Shown here: in pieces, positions 8,683-17,141 of the stretch
Position numbering within the stretch: the stretch's first letter is position 1
Layout: every line of letters begins with the position of its first letter
Source: JAGLCW01 sp964422555
Lineage (GTDB): Bacteria; Caldisericota; Caldisericia; UBA6126
Reading direction: 5' to 3'
Assembly: GCA_964422555.1 (NCBI GenBank)
Contig: CAYRBR010000002.1
Span: forward strand, 11,529-75,528
Length of the DNA stretch: 64,000 nucleotides
The notes under the pieces: generated by a model
What the model saw: the letters and a program-made list of their open reading frames with translations, nothing else
Database searches by the model: none
Told to the model about the DNA's origin: nothing
Translations under genes and position numbers: made by a program

Positions 8683-9803
8683 GTTACCGAAGAGAAATCT
8701 TACAAGGCGCACAAGCGTGTGTAAGGGGAGCAATAAAATCTGGTATAGGTTTTTTTGCTGGATATCCTATAACACCCTCTACTGAGGTTGCAGAACTTTT
8801 TTCAACTGAACTAGCGAAAGAGCAAAAGATTTTCATCCAAATGGAAGATGAAATTGCTAGCATAACTGCTGTCATTGGCGCATCTTTGGCTGGAAAAAAA
8901 GCAATGACTGCAACATCTGGTCCTGGTTTTTCTTTAATGCAAGAAGGATTGGGATATGCCTGCATGGCAGAAGTACCCTTAGTTCTTATAAATGTGCAAC
9001 GGGGAGGACCCTCCACCGGTTTACCTACTCGGGTTGCACAAGGTGATGTCATGCAATCCAAATGGGGAACCCACGGTGATCACCCTATGATTGTGCTCTG
9101 TCCCTCTTCTGTACAAGAACTCTACGAGATGACAATTGAAGCATTTAATCTTTCAGAGCAATATCGTAACCCTGTTATTATATTGACCACCGAAACTATC
9201 GCTCATATGCGAGAAAAAGTCGAAATTGATTTATCGGTAGAACCAAAGATCTACAATCGACTCACTCCAAGACTAAAAATTGGTGAAAAATATCTTCCCT
9301 ATGGTAAATTTGCTGACGACGTACCCATTATGGGAAATATCGGCGACGGTCTTGGCACAAGTATTACCGGTTTGGTTCATATGGAAAATGGCTTTCAAAG
9401 CGCAAATTACGAAGTAGCAGATCGATTGATTCGTAGAATTAATCGAAAGATTGAAAAACATACTAAAGATATCTTTTCCATGGAAATCATTAACCCAAAC
9501 GCCAAAAAAATGTTCATTTCATATGGAGTTGCAAGCCGAACCATTAACTCTTTGATTCATTCAGATCATGATGATATTGGTTTAATTCGTGTTAAAACTC
9601 TATTTCCAATTGACCCCGAACAAATTCGAAAAGCAACCGAGCATGCATCTCAAATCTTTGTTACTGAATTAAATCTTGGTCAGTATTACCAGGAGATCCA
9701 GAAAATTCTTCCTAATCGTAATGTTCATTTAATTGAGAAAATTGGCGGAGAACTAATCCCTCCAAAAGAAATGTTAAGAAGAATTGAGGAATACAATGAT
9801 TAA
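8679..9803 (+). CDS. korA: 2-oxoacid:ferredoxin oxidoreductase alpha subunit
   Basis: A 374-residue subunit with the family N-terminal signature GFFAGYPITPSTEVAE (about 23-38) and the pyrimidine-binding region QMEDEIASITAVIGASLAG. The C-terminal domain II ends with FVTELNLGQYYQEI. With korB it forms the TPP-dependent site that oxidatively decarboxylates a 2-oxoacid to its acyl-CoA. Whether the substrate is 2-oxoglutarate or a branched-chain oxoacid cannot be settled from sequence alone. Its stop lies inside the start of korB. Confidence 0.93.
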   Translation: MSYRREILQGAQACVRGAIKSGIGFFAGYPITPSTEVAELFSTELAKEQKIFIQMEDEIASITAVIGASLAGKKAMTATSGPGFSLMQEGLGYACMAEVPLVLINVQRGGPSTGLPTRVAQGDVMQSKWGTHGDHPMIVLCPSSVQELYEMTIEAFNLSEQYRNPVIILTTETIAHMREKVEIDLSVEPKIYNRLTPRLKIGEKYLPYGKFADDVPIMGNIGDGLGTSITGLVHMENGFQSANYEVADRLIRRINRKIEKHTKDIFSMEIINPNAKKMFISYGVASRTINSLIHSDHDDIGLIRVKTLFPIDPEQIRKATEHASQIFVTELNLGQYYQEIQKILPNRNVHLIEKIGGELIPPKEMLRRIEEYND

Positions 9804-10611
9804 AGGTGAAAAGTTTTATCATCCAGATAGATTGCCCACTATATGGTGCCCTGGTTGTGGTAATGGTATAGTATTACACGGTGCTATGGAAGTTTTAGAT
9901 GATTTAAATTGCACAAAAAAAGATGTAATTTGTGTATCTGGTATTGGGTGTTCCTCGAGATCTGCAACATACACCCAATTTGATGAAGTTCATACACTGC
10001 ACGGTCGTGCAATTCCCTTTGCTACTGCAATAAAACTTTGCCAGCCAGATAAGAAAGTCATTGTATTCACTGGTGATGGTGATTCAGCAGCAATAGGTGG
10101 GAACCATCTAATCCATGCTGCTAGAAGAAACATTGATATTACTGTTATAGTATTTAACAATAGTATATATGGTATGACTGGCGGACAAGTATCACCGTTA
10201 ACAGAACCATTCAAGAAAGGAACTACTGCTCGTTTTGGTAACTACGAAAACCAATTTGATTTAGTTCAACTATTATTAGGAGCTGGGGGAACCTATATTG
10301 CAAGAACAGGAACCTACTACTATAAGATGATGAAAAAGTATATGAAAAAAGCCTTTTTAAGAAAAGGTTTTTCCTTTATAGAAGTTATATCTCAATGCCC
10401 TGTCTACTACGGTCGACTTAACAAGATGGCAAAACCCTATGATATGCTAACCAACCAAAAGGATATTCTTGTTTCAAAAGATAAGTATGAAACATTATCC
10501 TCTGACGATAAATTTGGGAAATTACCCATTGGTGAATTTATTGAAGATAATTCTCAACCATCCTATTTAGAAAAAAGAGAGCAACTTTTAAAGAAGGTGA
10601 GAGAAACATGA
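9796..10611 (+). CDS. korB: 2-oxoacid:ferredoxin oxidoreductase beta subunit (TPP-binding)
   Basis: A 271-residue TPP-binding subunit. Motifs are WCPGCGNG near the N-terminus, SGIGCSSR, and the TPP/Mg motif GDGDSAAIGGNH followed by NNSIYGMTGGQ. The start is ATG 9796, with GAGG at 9786-9789 at the right distance; a TTG at 9784 in the same frame is less likely. It overlaps korA by 8 bases and korC by 4. The C-terminal half contains a YYYKMMKKYMKKAF helix as in Kor/Vor beta subunits. Confidence 0.93.
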   Translation: MIKGEKFYHPDRLPTIWCPGCGNGIVLHGAMEVLDDLNCTKKDVICVSGIGCSSRSATYTQFDEVHTLHGRAIPFATAIKLCQPDKKVIVFTGDGDSAAIGGNHLIHAARRNIDITVIVFNNSIYGMTGGQVSPLTEPFKKGTTARFGNYENQFDLVQLLLGAGGTYIARTGTYYYKMMKKYMKKAFLRKGFSFIEVISQCPVYYGRLNKMAKPYDMLTNQKDILVSKDKYETLSSDDKFGKLPIGEFIEDNSQPSYLEKREQLLKKVRET

Positions 10612-11138
10612 GAGTAGAATTACGCTTTTCTGGTTCAGGTGGTCAAGGTTTAATTACCGCTACTCGTATTATTGCTAGAGCTGCATTAAGAGAAGGTAAA
10701 AATGCAATGCAATCTCAATCTTATGGAGCTGAGGCAAGAGGTGGTGCTACTAAAAGTGAAGTAATCATAAGCACTCGAGAAATATACTATCCTGAAATCG
10801 AAGTACCTGATGTATTACTTTTAATGACAAAAGAAGCCTACCAAAAATATGGCACTACCATCAAAGAAGGTGGTATTCGTATTTTAGATAGTTTTTTCAT
10901 ACCTGATTATGAAAGAATCTCTAAAGCTCGAACATACACAGAACCTTTTACTTCAATTTGTGAGGAAGAATTTAAAACACAGATCATGGCCAACATGATA
11001 ATAACAGGATATTTGATTGGTATCACTAAAGTTGTCTCTCTTGACTCATTTAATCAGGCCATTGGTGACTTTTTCTCAGATGATAAACTTACAAACAATA
11101 TAAAAGCAGCAAAATTTGGCTACAATCTAGCAATCTAA
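10608..11138 (+). CDS. korC: 2-oxoacid:ferredoxin oxidoreductase gamma subunit
   Basis: A 176-residue protein starting RVELRFSGSGGQGLITA, the conserved gamma-subunit nucleotide-loop-like signature, followed by QSQSYGAEARGGATKSEV. It is the CoA-proximal subunit in the four-subunit enzymes and the last gene of the operon. A rho-independent terminator begins about 20 bases after the stop. Length and order match other KorC/VorC proteins. Confidence 0.93.
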   Translation: MRVELRFSGSGGQGLITATRIIARAALREGKNAMQSQSYGAEARGGATKSEVIISTREIYYPEIEVPDVLLLMTKEAYQKYGTTIKEGGIRILDSFFIPDYERISKARTYTEPFTSICEEEFKTQIMANMIITGYLIGITKVVSLDSFNQAIGDFFSDDKLTNNIKAAKFGYNLAI

Positions 11139-11152
11139 TCATTCATTAAGAA

Positions 11153-12382
11153 CTATTCCAGGTCGTGTTCCCCAAGAGAACACGACCTTTTTTTATTTAA
11201 AAATACGGCAACTAATTTACCAAAGAATCGAATCAAAACATTGTCTAGTTCTTTATGAGCTTTTTTCAACTCTTTTCGTATTTTAATACTTTGAGGACAT
11301 AATTTTTCACATCTTCCGCAATCAGTGCATAAATCTACTCCAGATTTTCTTCCCCCCATGAGACCTAGTAACTTTCCTAAATAACTCAACTGTGCTGCTT
11401 TGCCACCAAAAAAAGATTTATTATTGTAGTCACTAAAGATTCCTGGTATGTCCACGCCATATGGACAAGGCATACAATAACCACAACCCGTACATGGCAC
11501 TTTCATTAATCGATTGAAAATTACTTTTACGTCATTAATAATGTTAATTTCCTCTTCGGACATACTACCAGGTTTTGTAGTGTCAGCAACGTGAATATTC
11601 TCTTCTATATGAACTTGTACATTCATACCGCTTAACACAATTCCTACTTCTTTTTGATTCCAAATCCAGCGTAATGCCCAATGAGAAGGTGACCTGTTTT
11701 CCTTATATTCATTGAATTTATGGATTGCCTCCATTGGTATTTTAGATGCTAAATTCCCTCCACGAAGGGGTTCCATTACTACTACACCGATATTTTTCTT
11801 ATAAGCGTTGTATAAGCCAGCCACTCCAGCCTGATTATATTCATCTAAATAATTGTATTGGATTTGACAAAAATCCCAGGGAAAATCATTCAATATTTTT
11901 TGAAATTCATCAGGCCTTCCATGAAATGAAAAACCGATAAAACGGATCTTTTTGTTGCGTTTCATTTCATTAACAAAAGAGATAATCCCGAATTCTTTTA
12001 ATCTCTCCCATGTTTTAAAACTATCAAGCATATGCATTAAGTAGTAATCTATATAATCGGTTCCTAGTCTTTTTAGCTGAGTAAAAAAGAATTTTTTTAT
12101 CTGTTCTGGTCTTTGTAACAAAAACGTAGGTAGCTTATCGGCTATATAAACTTTCTTCCGTATTTGATTTCTTGCAATAAACTTACCTAAAATTATCTCG
12201 CTTTTCCCTGCATGGTATGGATAAGCGGTATCAAAATAATTAACACCATTCTCGTAAGCATAAAGCAATTGGTCATAGGTTTTTTTCTCATCAATGCGAG
12301 TATTCTTTGTTGGAAATCTCATACATCCGTACCCTAAAACTGATACAAAATCCCCGCCTTTGACTAATTGTTTATATCTCAT
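11153..12382 (-). CDS. Aldo/keto reductase with C-terminal 4Fe-4S domain
   Basis: A 409-residue protein. An AKR TIM-barrel fills roughly 1-280, with the catalytic Asp/Tyr region YFDTAYPYHAGKSE and barrel motifs such as DYYLMH and FIGFSFHG. After it comes a ferredoxin-like domain with CTGCGYCMPCP and CTDCGRCEKLCP, implying two 4Fe-4S clusters. This fusion is a known group of putative oxidoreductases in anaerobes; the substrate is unknown. The start overlaps the DUF1893 gene by 11 bases, suggesting an operon. Its 3' end also encodes the kor terminator. Confidence 0.88.
   Translation of the reverse strand: MRYKQLVKGGDFVSVLGYGCMRFPTKNTRIDEKKTYDQLLYAYENGVNYFDTAYPYHAGKSEIILGKFIARNQIRKKVYIADKLPTFLLQRPEQIKKFFFTQLKRLGTDYIDYYLMHMLDSFKTWERLKEFGIISFVNEMKRNKKIRFIGFSFHGRPDEFQKILNDFPWDFCQIQYNYLDEYNQAGVAGLYNAYKKNIGVVVMEPLRGGNLASKIPMEAIHKFNEYKENRSPSHWALRWIWNQKEVGIVLSGMNVQVHIEENIHVADTTKPGSMSEEEINIINDVKVIFNRLMKVPCTGCGYCMPCPYGVDIPGIFSDYNNKSFFGGKAAQLSYLGKLLGLMGGRKSGVDLCTDCGRCEKLCPQSIKIRKELKKAHKELDNVLIRFFGKLVAVFLNKKRSCSLGEHDLE
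11160..11195 (+). terminator. Terminator of korDABC
   Basis: A perfect 10-bp stem AGGTCGTGTT (11160-11169) / AACACGACCT (11179-11188) with a 9-base loop and a T-run through 11195. It acts on the plus strand and lies inside the last codons of the convergent aldo/keto reductase gene. Confidence 0.85.
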
Positions 12383-12818
12383 ACCACTCTCCTTTTTTTA
12401 ACTTTAACAATGTATTCTCCATGGCTTTCAAAGCTTCCGTAGGAGTTTCTATATTCTGAACCGATTTCTCGATAGGACAATTCCCGTTTTTTTCTCTATT
12501 TCGAATAGTGGGTACAACACTTTTATAGCAAACATCTATGTTGTTGCGTTTTGCATACTCTAAAGCAATCACGCTTATCACAGGTGTATAGATTTTTTTT
12601 GCATGTAAAATAATGGATAAAACAACAGCTCCTTTTCCAACAATCTTATCCGCAATAATTAAGTCATTGTACCTACTTTCATAAAAGCGATAGTAATTTA
12701 ATAGAGGTGTGATACCACGCTCTGTAGACTTATACACTAATAGATCGTGATAAAAAATGTAACAGGTAATCAATGGATTGGTTTTAAAAAGACCCCAATA
12801 GTCAGCGTTAGTTTTCAT
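12372..12818 (-). CDS. DUF1893 family protein (TM1506-like)
   Basis: A 148-residue protein matching the DUF1893 pattern: DLLVYKSTERGITPLL, then IIADKIVGKGA, VISVIALEYAKRNNI and VVPTIRNREKNGNCPIE. Members have a cytidine-deaminase-like fold, but no biochemical role is established that I can name. It lies between an ECF S-component gene and the Fe-S aldo/keto reductase with short overlaps on both sides, so the three are probably co-transcribed and may handle one small molecule. Confidence 0.8.
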   Translation of the reverse strand: MKTNADYWGLFKTNPLITCYIFYHDLLVYKSTERGITPLLNYYRFYESRYNDLIIADKIVGKGAVVLSIILHAKKIYTPVISVIALEYAKRNNIDVCYKSVVPTIRNREKNGNCPIEKSVQNIETPTEALKAMENTLLKLKKGEWYEI

Positions 12819-13320
12819 CTTTTATGATCTTCTTCAATTGTTGGACCAGATAAGGAATCAAGAGTATCTGAATAACAACACCAGGCAAACCCGTTGTGAT
12901 ATAGGACCAAGTACCAAATTGCATTGGTAGCGATATTGAAAAAATATGAATGGAACAAACCATTAAAAGAAAAGAAGCTAATCTTCCACAGACCATTGCT
13001 ATAATCAAAGCAAGGTATATGTTGATTTTCAGTTTATAGCCAAGATATCCTGCAACGAAACCGTATGTAATCAGCTCAAAGAACATGAAAAAAGCAAGGG
13101 GCATAGATGGCATACCAATTAAAAAACCAATAACTACGGACAGGGAACCTATCAAAACACCGTAAAATGAGCCTAACAAAATTGCTCCAACTAGAACGGG
13201 GATGTGCATTGGTAAAAAAACTTTTCCCATTGTAGAACCCCCAATAATGTGAAACATATAGGGAATAAGAACACCTGCAGCAACAAACATAGCGGTATAG
13301 GTTATCTTTTTTATCTTCAT
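12808..13320 (-). CDS. ECF transporter S component, substrate unknown
   Basis: A 170-residue integral membrane protein with about six helices. It carries the S-component signature FLPMHIPVLVGAILLGSFYG (about 37-56) and a later ELITYGFVAGYLGYK. S components capture vitamins or other micronutrients and need an EcfT/EcfA module, which is not in this window, so a shared group-II module elsewhere is expected. The start at 13320 is preceded by AAGGA. A possible promoter and dyad lie upstream. Confidence 0.85.
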   Translation of the reverse strand: MKIKKITYTAMFVAAGVLIPYMFHIIGGSTMGKVFLPMHIPVLVGAILLGSFYGVLIGSLSVVIGFLIGMPSMPLAFFMFFELITYGFVAGYLGYKLKINIYLALIIAMVCGRLASFLLMVCSIHIFSISLPMQFGTWSYITTGLPGVVIQILLIPYLVQQLKKIIKDEN

Positions 13321-13350
13321 ACATATCCTTGTTAAAATAAAATCGGAAAA

Positions 13351-13394
13351 AGTATAACATAGAATAAAAGACTAACTATTGAAACAGATTTCAA
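13351..13394 (-). promoter_or_regulatory. Possible promoter and operator dyad for ECF S-component operon
   Basis: On the minus strand TATACT (13356-13351) could be a -10 box. Just upstream a 16-base dyad, TTGAAA-CAGA-TTTCAA (13379-13394), falls where a -35 box would be. The arrangement resembles an operator overlapping a promoter, but the half-sites are only 6 bases and no regulator is known. Confidence 0.3.
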
Positions 13395-13431
13395 ATCCCT
13401 TGACTGTTAATGATACATTACGGACATAGAT

Positions 13432-13842
13432 TCAGAATTCTTCAATCTTGGGTCTTTTACGAAGGCTCTTCGTTTGGGAATGTTGACGCTTCATTTCTAA
13501 CCGTTTTATCTTGGAATGGTAGGTAGGTTTTGTAGATATTCTTTCTTTCTCATCTATTAATGCCTTGTTTACCATCTCATTCAATCTGCTTATTGCTCTT
13601 TTTCGATTCTCTAGTTGACTTCTAGTTTCTTGGTTTGTAGCCTGTAATATTGATGTATTGTAGTAAGTACTAATCCTTTTCTTTTGTTCTTCTGAGAAAA
13701 CAATAGAAGAGTATATTCTCCATATAACCAACACTTTTGTGTTCGTTTTGTTAACATTTTGTCCACCTGGACCAGATGATCTCGCAAATTTTATTTCAAT
13801 CTCGTTTAAGGGAATATTCTCAATCATAGTAATCTTTAACAT
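13432..13842 (-). CDS. arfB: Alternative ribosome-rescue factor ArfB (peptidyl-tRNA hydrolase)
   Basis: A 136-residue class-I release-factor-like protein with the GGQ motif at 26-28 in the context GPGGQNVNKTNTKV. There is no codon-recognition domain, and the C-terminal tail is strongly basic (KIKRLEMKRQHSQTKSLRKR). The tail enters the empty mRNA channel of stalled ribosomes and GGQ hydrolyses peptidyl-tRNA. The length is normal for ArfB (YaeJ). It appears to be a stand-alone gene. Confidence 0.93.
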   Translation of the reverse strand: MLKITMIENIPLNEIEIKFARSSGPGGQNVNKTNTKVLVIWRIYSSIVFSEEQKKRISTYYNTSILQATNQETRSQLENRKRAISRLNEMVNKALIDEKERISTKPTYHSKIKRLEMKRQHSQTKSLRKRPKIEEF

Positions 13843-13860
13843 ATAATATTCAATTCATCA

Positions 13861-13888
13861 AAAAAAAGGGCTCTTAAAAAGAGCCCTT
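13861..13888 (-). terminator. Terminator downstream of the DUF234-type ATPase gene
   Basis: Stem AAGGGCTCTT (13866-13875) / AAGAGCCCTT (13879-13888) with a 3-base loop. On the minus strand it is followed by a run of T (complement of 13861-13867). It lies 28 bases after the ATPase stop and before arfB. Confidence 0.85.
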
Positions 13889-13915
13889 TTCATTCACACC
13901 ATAAAGAAGGTTTTT

Positions 13916-15268
13916 TTACATCTCATCTACCATTTGGTCAAAAGTGAGTAACTTCACGGTTTTGCGATTCTTAACAACTTTTTCAAAATCAGCTGTAAAT
14001 CCTTTTAAGCTAACAAAATAGTAGTACTTCTGACGTAATTTTGTTTTGAAAGGTACAAGTTGAGTTTGTTCAACAAAAGAACGGTAATCTGTCTTGTTGA
14101 TGATATGGTCATTCACATTAATGTCCACAAATAAAGCTCTTCTGTAGTCGGTACTCAAGATATCAATACTATGTGCATCATAATCCCACCAGGGTGATGT
14201 TAAAACAGGTTCAAATGGATCTTCCATTTTAGACATCCATTGTCGAACAATCTCTGTAACAACGTGATCAATGAAGGAATAGTAATCTTCCTTAACATGC
14301 TCAACAATGAACTCAGGATGCAATGTATATAGTGCTTCTGGATCATAATAAACATAGCGAAACCAAAAATAGAGGAATATATCTTGAATCATGTATCGAC
14401 TTTTTCTTGTTACTTTAGGATTTGTGCTATTTCCGGGGACAACTCTTCTAATTAGCTTCATTTCGCGTAATCGATCAACAAAAGAGGTTAGATTATGTGT
14501 TTGCAAATTAAGCTTATGGGATAAATCCCCAATTTTTAACTCATGGTATGCTAATACTTGTAAAATTGAATAATACGTTGACGGTTCATGAAATTCATAC
14601 CGTAAAATTGAACAAGGATCATAAAATGGTAGTCTTTCATTTGATATGAAATTCTTCTCGATGTTGTCAAATAAATCTAATTTTGGATCTAACCACTCCA
14701 TGAATCTTGATACACCACCCGTGATACCATATAACTCAATTGCTCTTTGAGAAGTTAAATCTGGATAATAGTTTTTAAATTCTTTAAAATTCAAAGGTTT
14801 CAGTTCAATTGAAGTAAATCTTTCTTTTGAAAACGTTGAAAATCTGAAATTAACAAAATTAGCTTGTGGAAAAGATGACGATACAAATACGGTAAAGGGG
14901 CCATCAACAGCGTTTTTCTCAATATGACTTAGAATGTCTTGTGTTATTTTGTAGAGGTAGGGAAAATCATCCCACACAATAGTTAAATTCTCTTTGCGTG
15001 CCAGTTGATAAACGTTTTTAACAAAGTCTTTCCACTCAATTTCTGATTCAAAATCTGGATATTGCCTTCGAACAACACGAATAAATCGACTAATCTGGAT
15101 AGGAGAATGTTGCGATAAACACTTAAAGTAAAAACCTTTTTTGTCTTTTAAAAAGTGTCTAATAAGGTACGTTTTACCACATCCAGATTTACCGTAAAGC
15201 AAAACCATACGATAATTTTTAGCTTGAAAAATTTTCTCTAGATACTCAAACTCATTTTTGTGAATCAT
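13916..15268 (-). CDS. Archaeal-type AAA ATPase with DUF234 C-terminal domain
   Basis: A 450-residue STAND/AAA-like ATPase. Walker A is G26-K-S-G-C-G-K32-T and the Walker B-like strand is LTIVWDDF. The helical middle contains ELYGITGG. A winged-helix region is followed by RYMIQDIFLYFWFRYVY, typical of DUF234, and a restriction-endonuclease-fold-like C-terminus (FVDINVND). The ATPase_2/DUF234 family is widespread in archaea and anaerobic bacteria; its function is unclear and often tied to mobile DNA. It is monocistronic, flanked by hairpins. Confidence 0.82.
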   Translation of the reverse strand: MIHKNEFEYLEKIFQAKNYRMVLLYGKSGCGKTYLIRHFLKDKKGFYFKCLSQHSPIQISRFIRVVRRQYPDFESEIEWKDFVKNVYQLARKENLTIVWDDFPYLYKITQDILSHIEKNAVDGPFTVFVSSSFPQANFVNFRFSTFSKERFTSIELKPLNFKEFKNYYPDLTSQRAIELYGITGGVSRFMEWLDPKLDLFDNIEKNFISNERLPFYDPCSILRYEFHEPSTYYSILQVLAYHELKIGDLSHKLNLQTHNLTSFVDRLREMKLIRRVVPGNSTNPKVTRKSRYMIQDIFLYFWFRYVYYDPEALYTLHPEFIVEHVKEDYYSFIDHVVTEIVRQWMSKMEDPFEPVLTSPWWDYDAHSIDILSTDYRRALFVDINVNDHIINKTDYRSFVEQTQLVPFKTKLRQKYYYFVSLKGFTADFEKVVKNRKTVKLLTFDQMVDEM

Positions 15269-15389
15269 AATAATGCCTCATCTATCTTTTTGAGATTTTT
15301 ATTATCATATATATTGTAATTACTTAATCAGAAAATCCTAAGCAAATATAAGAAAAAAATAAACCAAATGAAGGGTAACTTTGTATTTA

Positions 15390-15435
15390 ATGAAACGGGG
15401 ATTTAACGTTAGCCTGCCTTAAATCCCCGTTTCAT
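15390..15435. repeat. Perfect 17-bp inverted repeat, hairpin without T-run
   Basis: ATGAAACGGGGATTTAA (15390-15406) and its exact complement (15419-15435) enclose a 12-base loop. It starts 4 bases beyond the stop of the lipoprotein gene on the minus strand, so it may end that transcript or protect its 3' end. Neither side has a poly-T tract. The remaining 15269-15389 holds nothing else recognisable. Confidence 0.75.
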
Positions 15436-15439
15436 AGGG

Positions 15440-17128
15440 TTATAGGGAAATATTCTTATGTATTGTAAAAATCTCTAATTCGTAACCTTTTTCTCCAGAC
15501 ACGAGAAATAAAAATTCATTATCTTTATTAGAAACATAAAAAACTAGGGTAGTAGAATTCTCTTGTGTGTCTGAAAGCAATCCGTAAAATTCGGGTTCAT
15601 TGTTACTATTTAGCTCATACACAAGCCAATCAATCTGATTGTTGTTTTGAACTCGTAAAAGAAAATGGGATTCGGAAGAGTATAACAACGAGACTGGAGC
15701 TGTAGGTAGGGAATAATTGGATGGCAAAAGAATATTCTCTCTTACATCGCCGGTAGCAAGATCTACAATTGTTAGATTAATTTGCGTATCATCTTGATCG
15801 TGCACACGAATTTGATATAAATCATTCCAAAAAGTCTTAATCTGTGAAAACTCTAAATTCCTATTCCAATGTATCTTCCCAGTATTTAAATCTAGACATA
15901 TCAAACTTGTATCAGATGTTTCCACATAAAGTTCATTTGGTTTAGACTCAAATATGGAATATCTACATTGAACTCCATATTTTTTTTCAAATGGTCCAAG
16001 AATGGAATTAATCTCTTTTTCCCACATGATCTTTCCGGTTTCTTTATTAAATGCCACAATCGAGTATCTGGTATCCATCCTACCAGTATTAATAATCATA
16101 GTAGGAGTTTCAAAAAAGGTAGATTGGAAGTGAACTTCAACCTGACTATCATAACGATATTCAGCAAGTACCTTTCCAGTTACTGGATGAATTCGATAAG
16201 CTAAGGGCTCACCTTCATCAGATGAAGGTATTAGCAAAGATTGGTCGTCCAAAATGATAAAATTCCGATAAAAGTCAGATACATATATGTCATCGCCAGG
16301 TTTCAATATTGAAGATAAAGACCATAACTGAACACCACTCTGTGGATCAACACCAATCAGATTTTCATCTTTTGTAAACAAAACAACCGATGGAGAAAAT
16401 CCAAGGAACGTTTCATTCTGATTAGCTAACTTTCTTTCCCATAAAGAAGTTCCAGTCTTTGCATCATACCCAAACACATATCCCTCTCTTTTAGTTTGAT
16501 TAAACTCCATCCTTGCAACGATATCATTATTGACAGGAAAATAATAATCTAAACCAACCGAAGAAAGTGGTTTCGCCCACAATTCTTTCGCATTTTCCTT
16601 AACTAAACAAAACACTGCTTCTTGATCTTTGCATAGAAAGTATTCTGAAGAAGATCCGATAAACTCTTTGTTAATCAGAAAAGAACTGCTTTCAAGCACG
16701 CTCTTATCTTCAAGATCAATCTTTGTAAATCCTGCCTTCCCGGAATTTACAAAGATTCTATCACTAGTCCAGGTTGAATTATATTGCGAAGGTGGGCCCA
16801 TTATGGCAGGATAAGAGAACAGTCTACTACGCTTTAAAACATCCTTACTATTAACAACAAGTTCTTCCTCGTTCCAATCATTCGCCTGATCGGAAGATTT
16901 TGAATTGTCAGTCTTGCCTAAGTCACTTCCAGAATTATCTGTACCTTCTATACCAGAATTGCTACTATTCTCCTGCTTATCATTAGAAATAGATTCGTTT
17001 TGGGGAGTTTTATCAGGATTTGTGTCCTGTTTGCAAGCCAAGAATGAACAAGAAAAGAAAAACACAAGCATGAGGATAGCAATTATTCTCATAACGATAG
17101 GAAGAAAACCACTCTTCGGATTATTCAT
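15440..17128 (-). CDS. PQQ-like beta-propeller lipoprotein
   Basis: A 562-residue protein with a lipoprotein signal peptide (hydrophobic 12-30, lipobox SFLAC). Next is a low-complexity Asn/Ser/Asp linker to about residue 90, then a BamB/PQQ-like beta-propeller. Repeats include YDAKTGTSLWERKL, VDPQSGVQLWSL, FNKETGKIMWEKEI and LDLNTGKIHWNRNL. It is expected on the outer face of the membrane. The family includes BamB and quinoprotein-like folds, but no cofactor ligands can be assigned. Transcribed toward a strong hairpin at 15390-15435 and 13 bases downstream of ferritin. Confidence 0.82.
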   Translation of the reverse strand: MNNPKSGFLPIVMRIIAILMLVFFFSCSFLACKQDTNPDKTPQNESISNDKQENSSNSGIEGTDNSGSDLGKTDNSKSSDQANDWNEEELVVNSKDVLKRSRLFSYPAIMGPPSQYNSTWTSDRIFVNSGKAGFTKIDLEDKSVLESSSFLINKEFIGSSSEYFLCKDQEAVFCLVKENAKELWAKPLSSVGLDYYFPVNNDIVARMEFNQTKREGYVFGYDAKTGTSLWERKLANQNETFLGFSPSVVLFTKDENLIGVDPQSGVQLWSLSSILKPGDDIYVSDFYRNFIILDDQSLLIPSSDEGEPLAYRIHPVTGKVLAEYRYDSQVEVHFQSTFFETPTMIINTGRMDTRYSIVAFNKETGKIMWEKEINSILGPFEKKYGVQCRYSIFESKPNELYVETSDTSLICLDLNTGKIHWNRNLEFSQIKTFWNDLYQIRVHDQDDTQINLTIVDLATGDVRENILLPSNYSLPTAPVSLLYSSESHFLLRVQNNNQIDWLVYELNSNNEPEFYGLLSDTQENSTTLVFYVSNKDNEFLFLVSGEKGYELEIFTIHKNISL

Positions 17129-17141
17129 TAACGTTTCCTTA

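Noticed and set aside
8684..9061. 125-codon open frame on the minus strand
   Set aside because: It lies wholly inside korA, whose motifs are unambiguous; no ribosome site and no recognisable protein.
13076..13360. 94-codon minus-strand frame overlapping the ECF S-component gene
   Set aside because: Different frame of a gene with a clear S-component signature; sequence is aromatic-rich nonsense.
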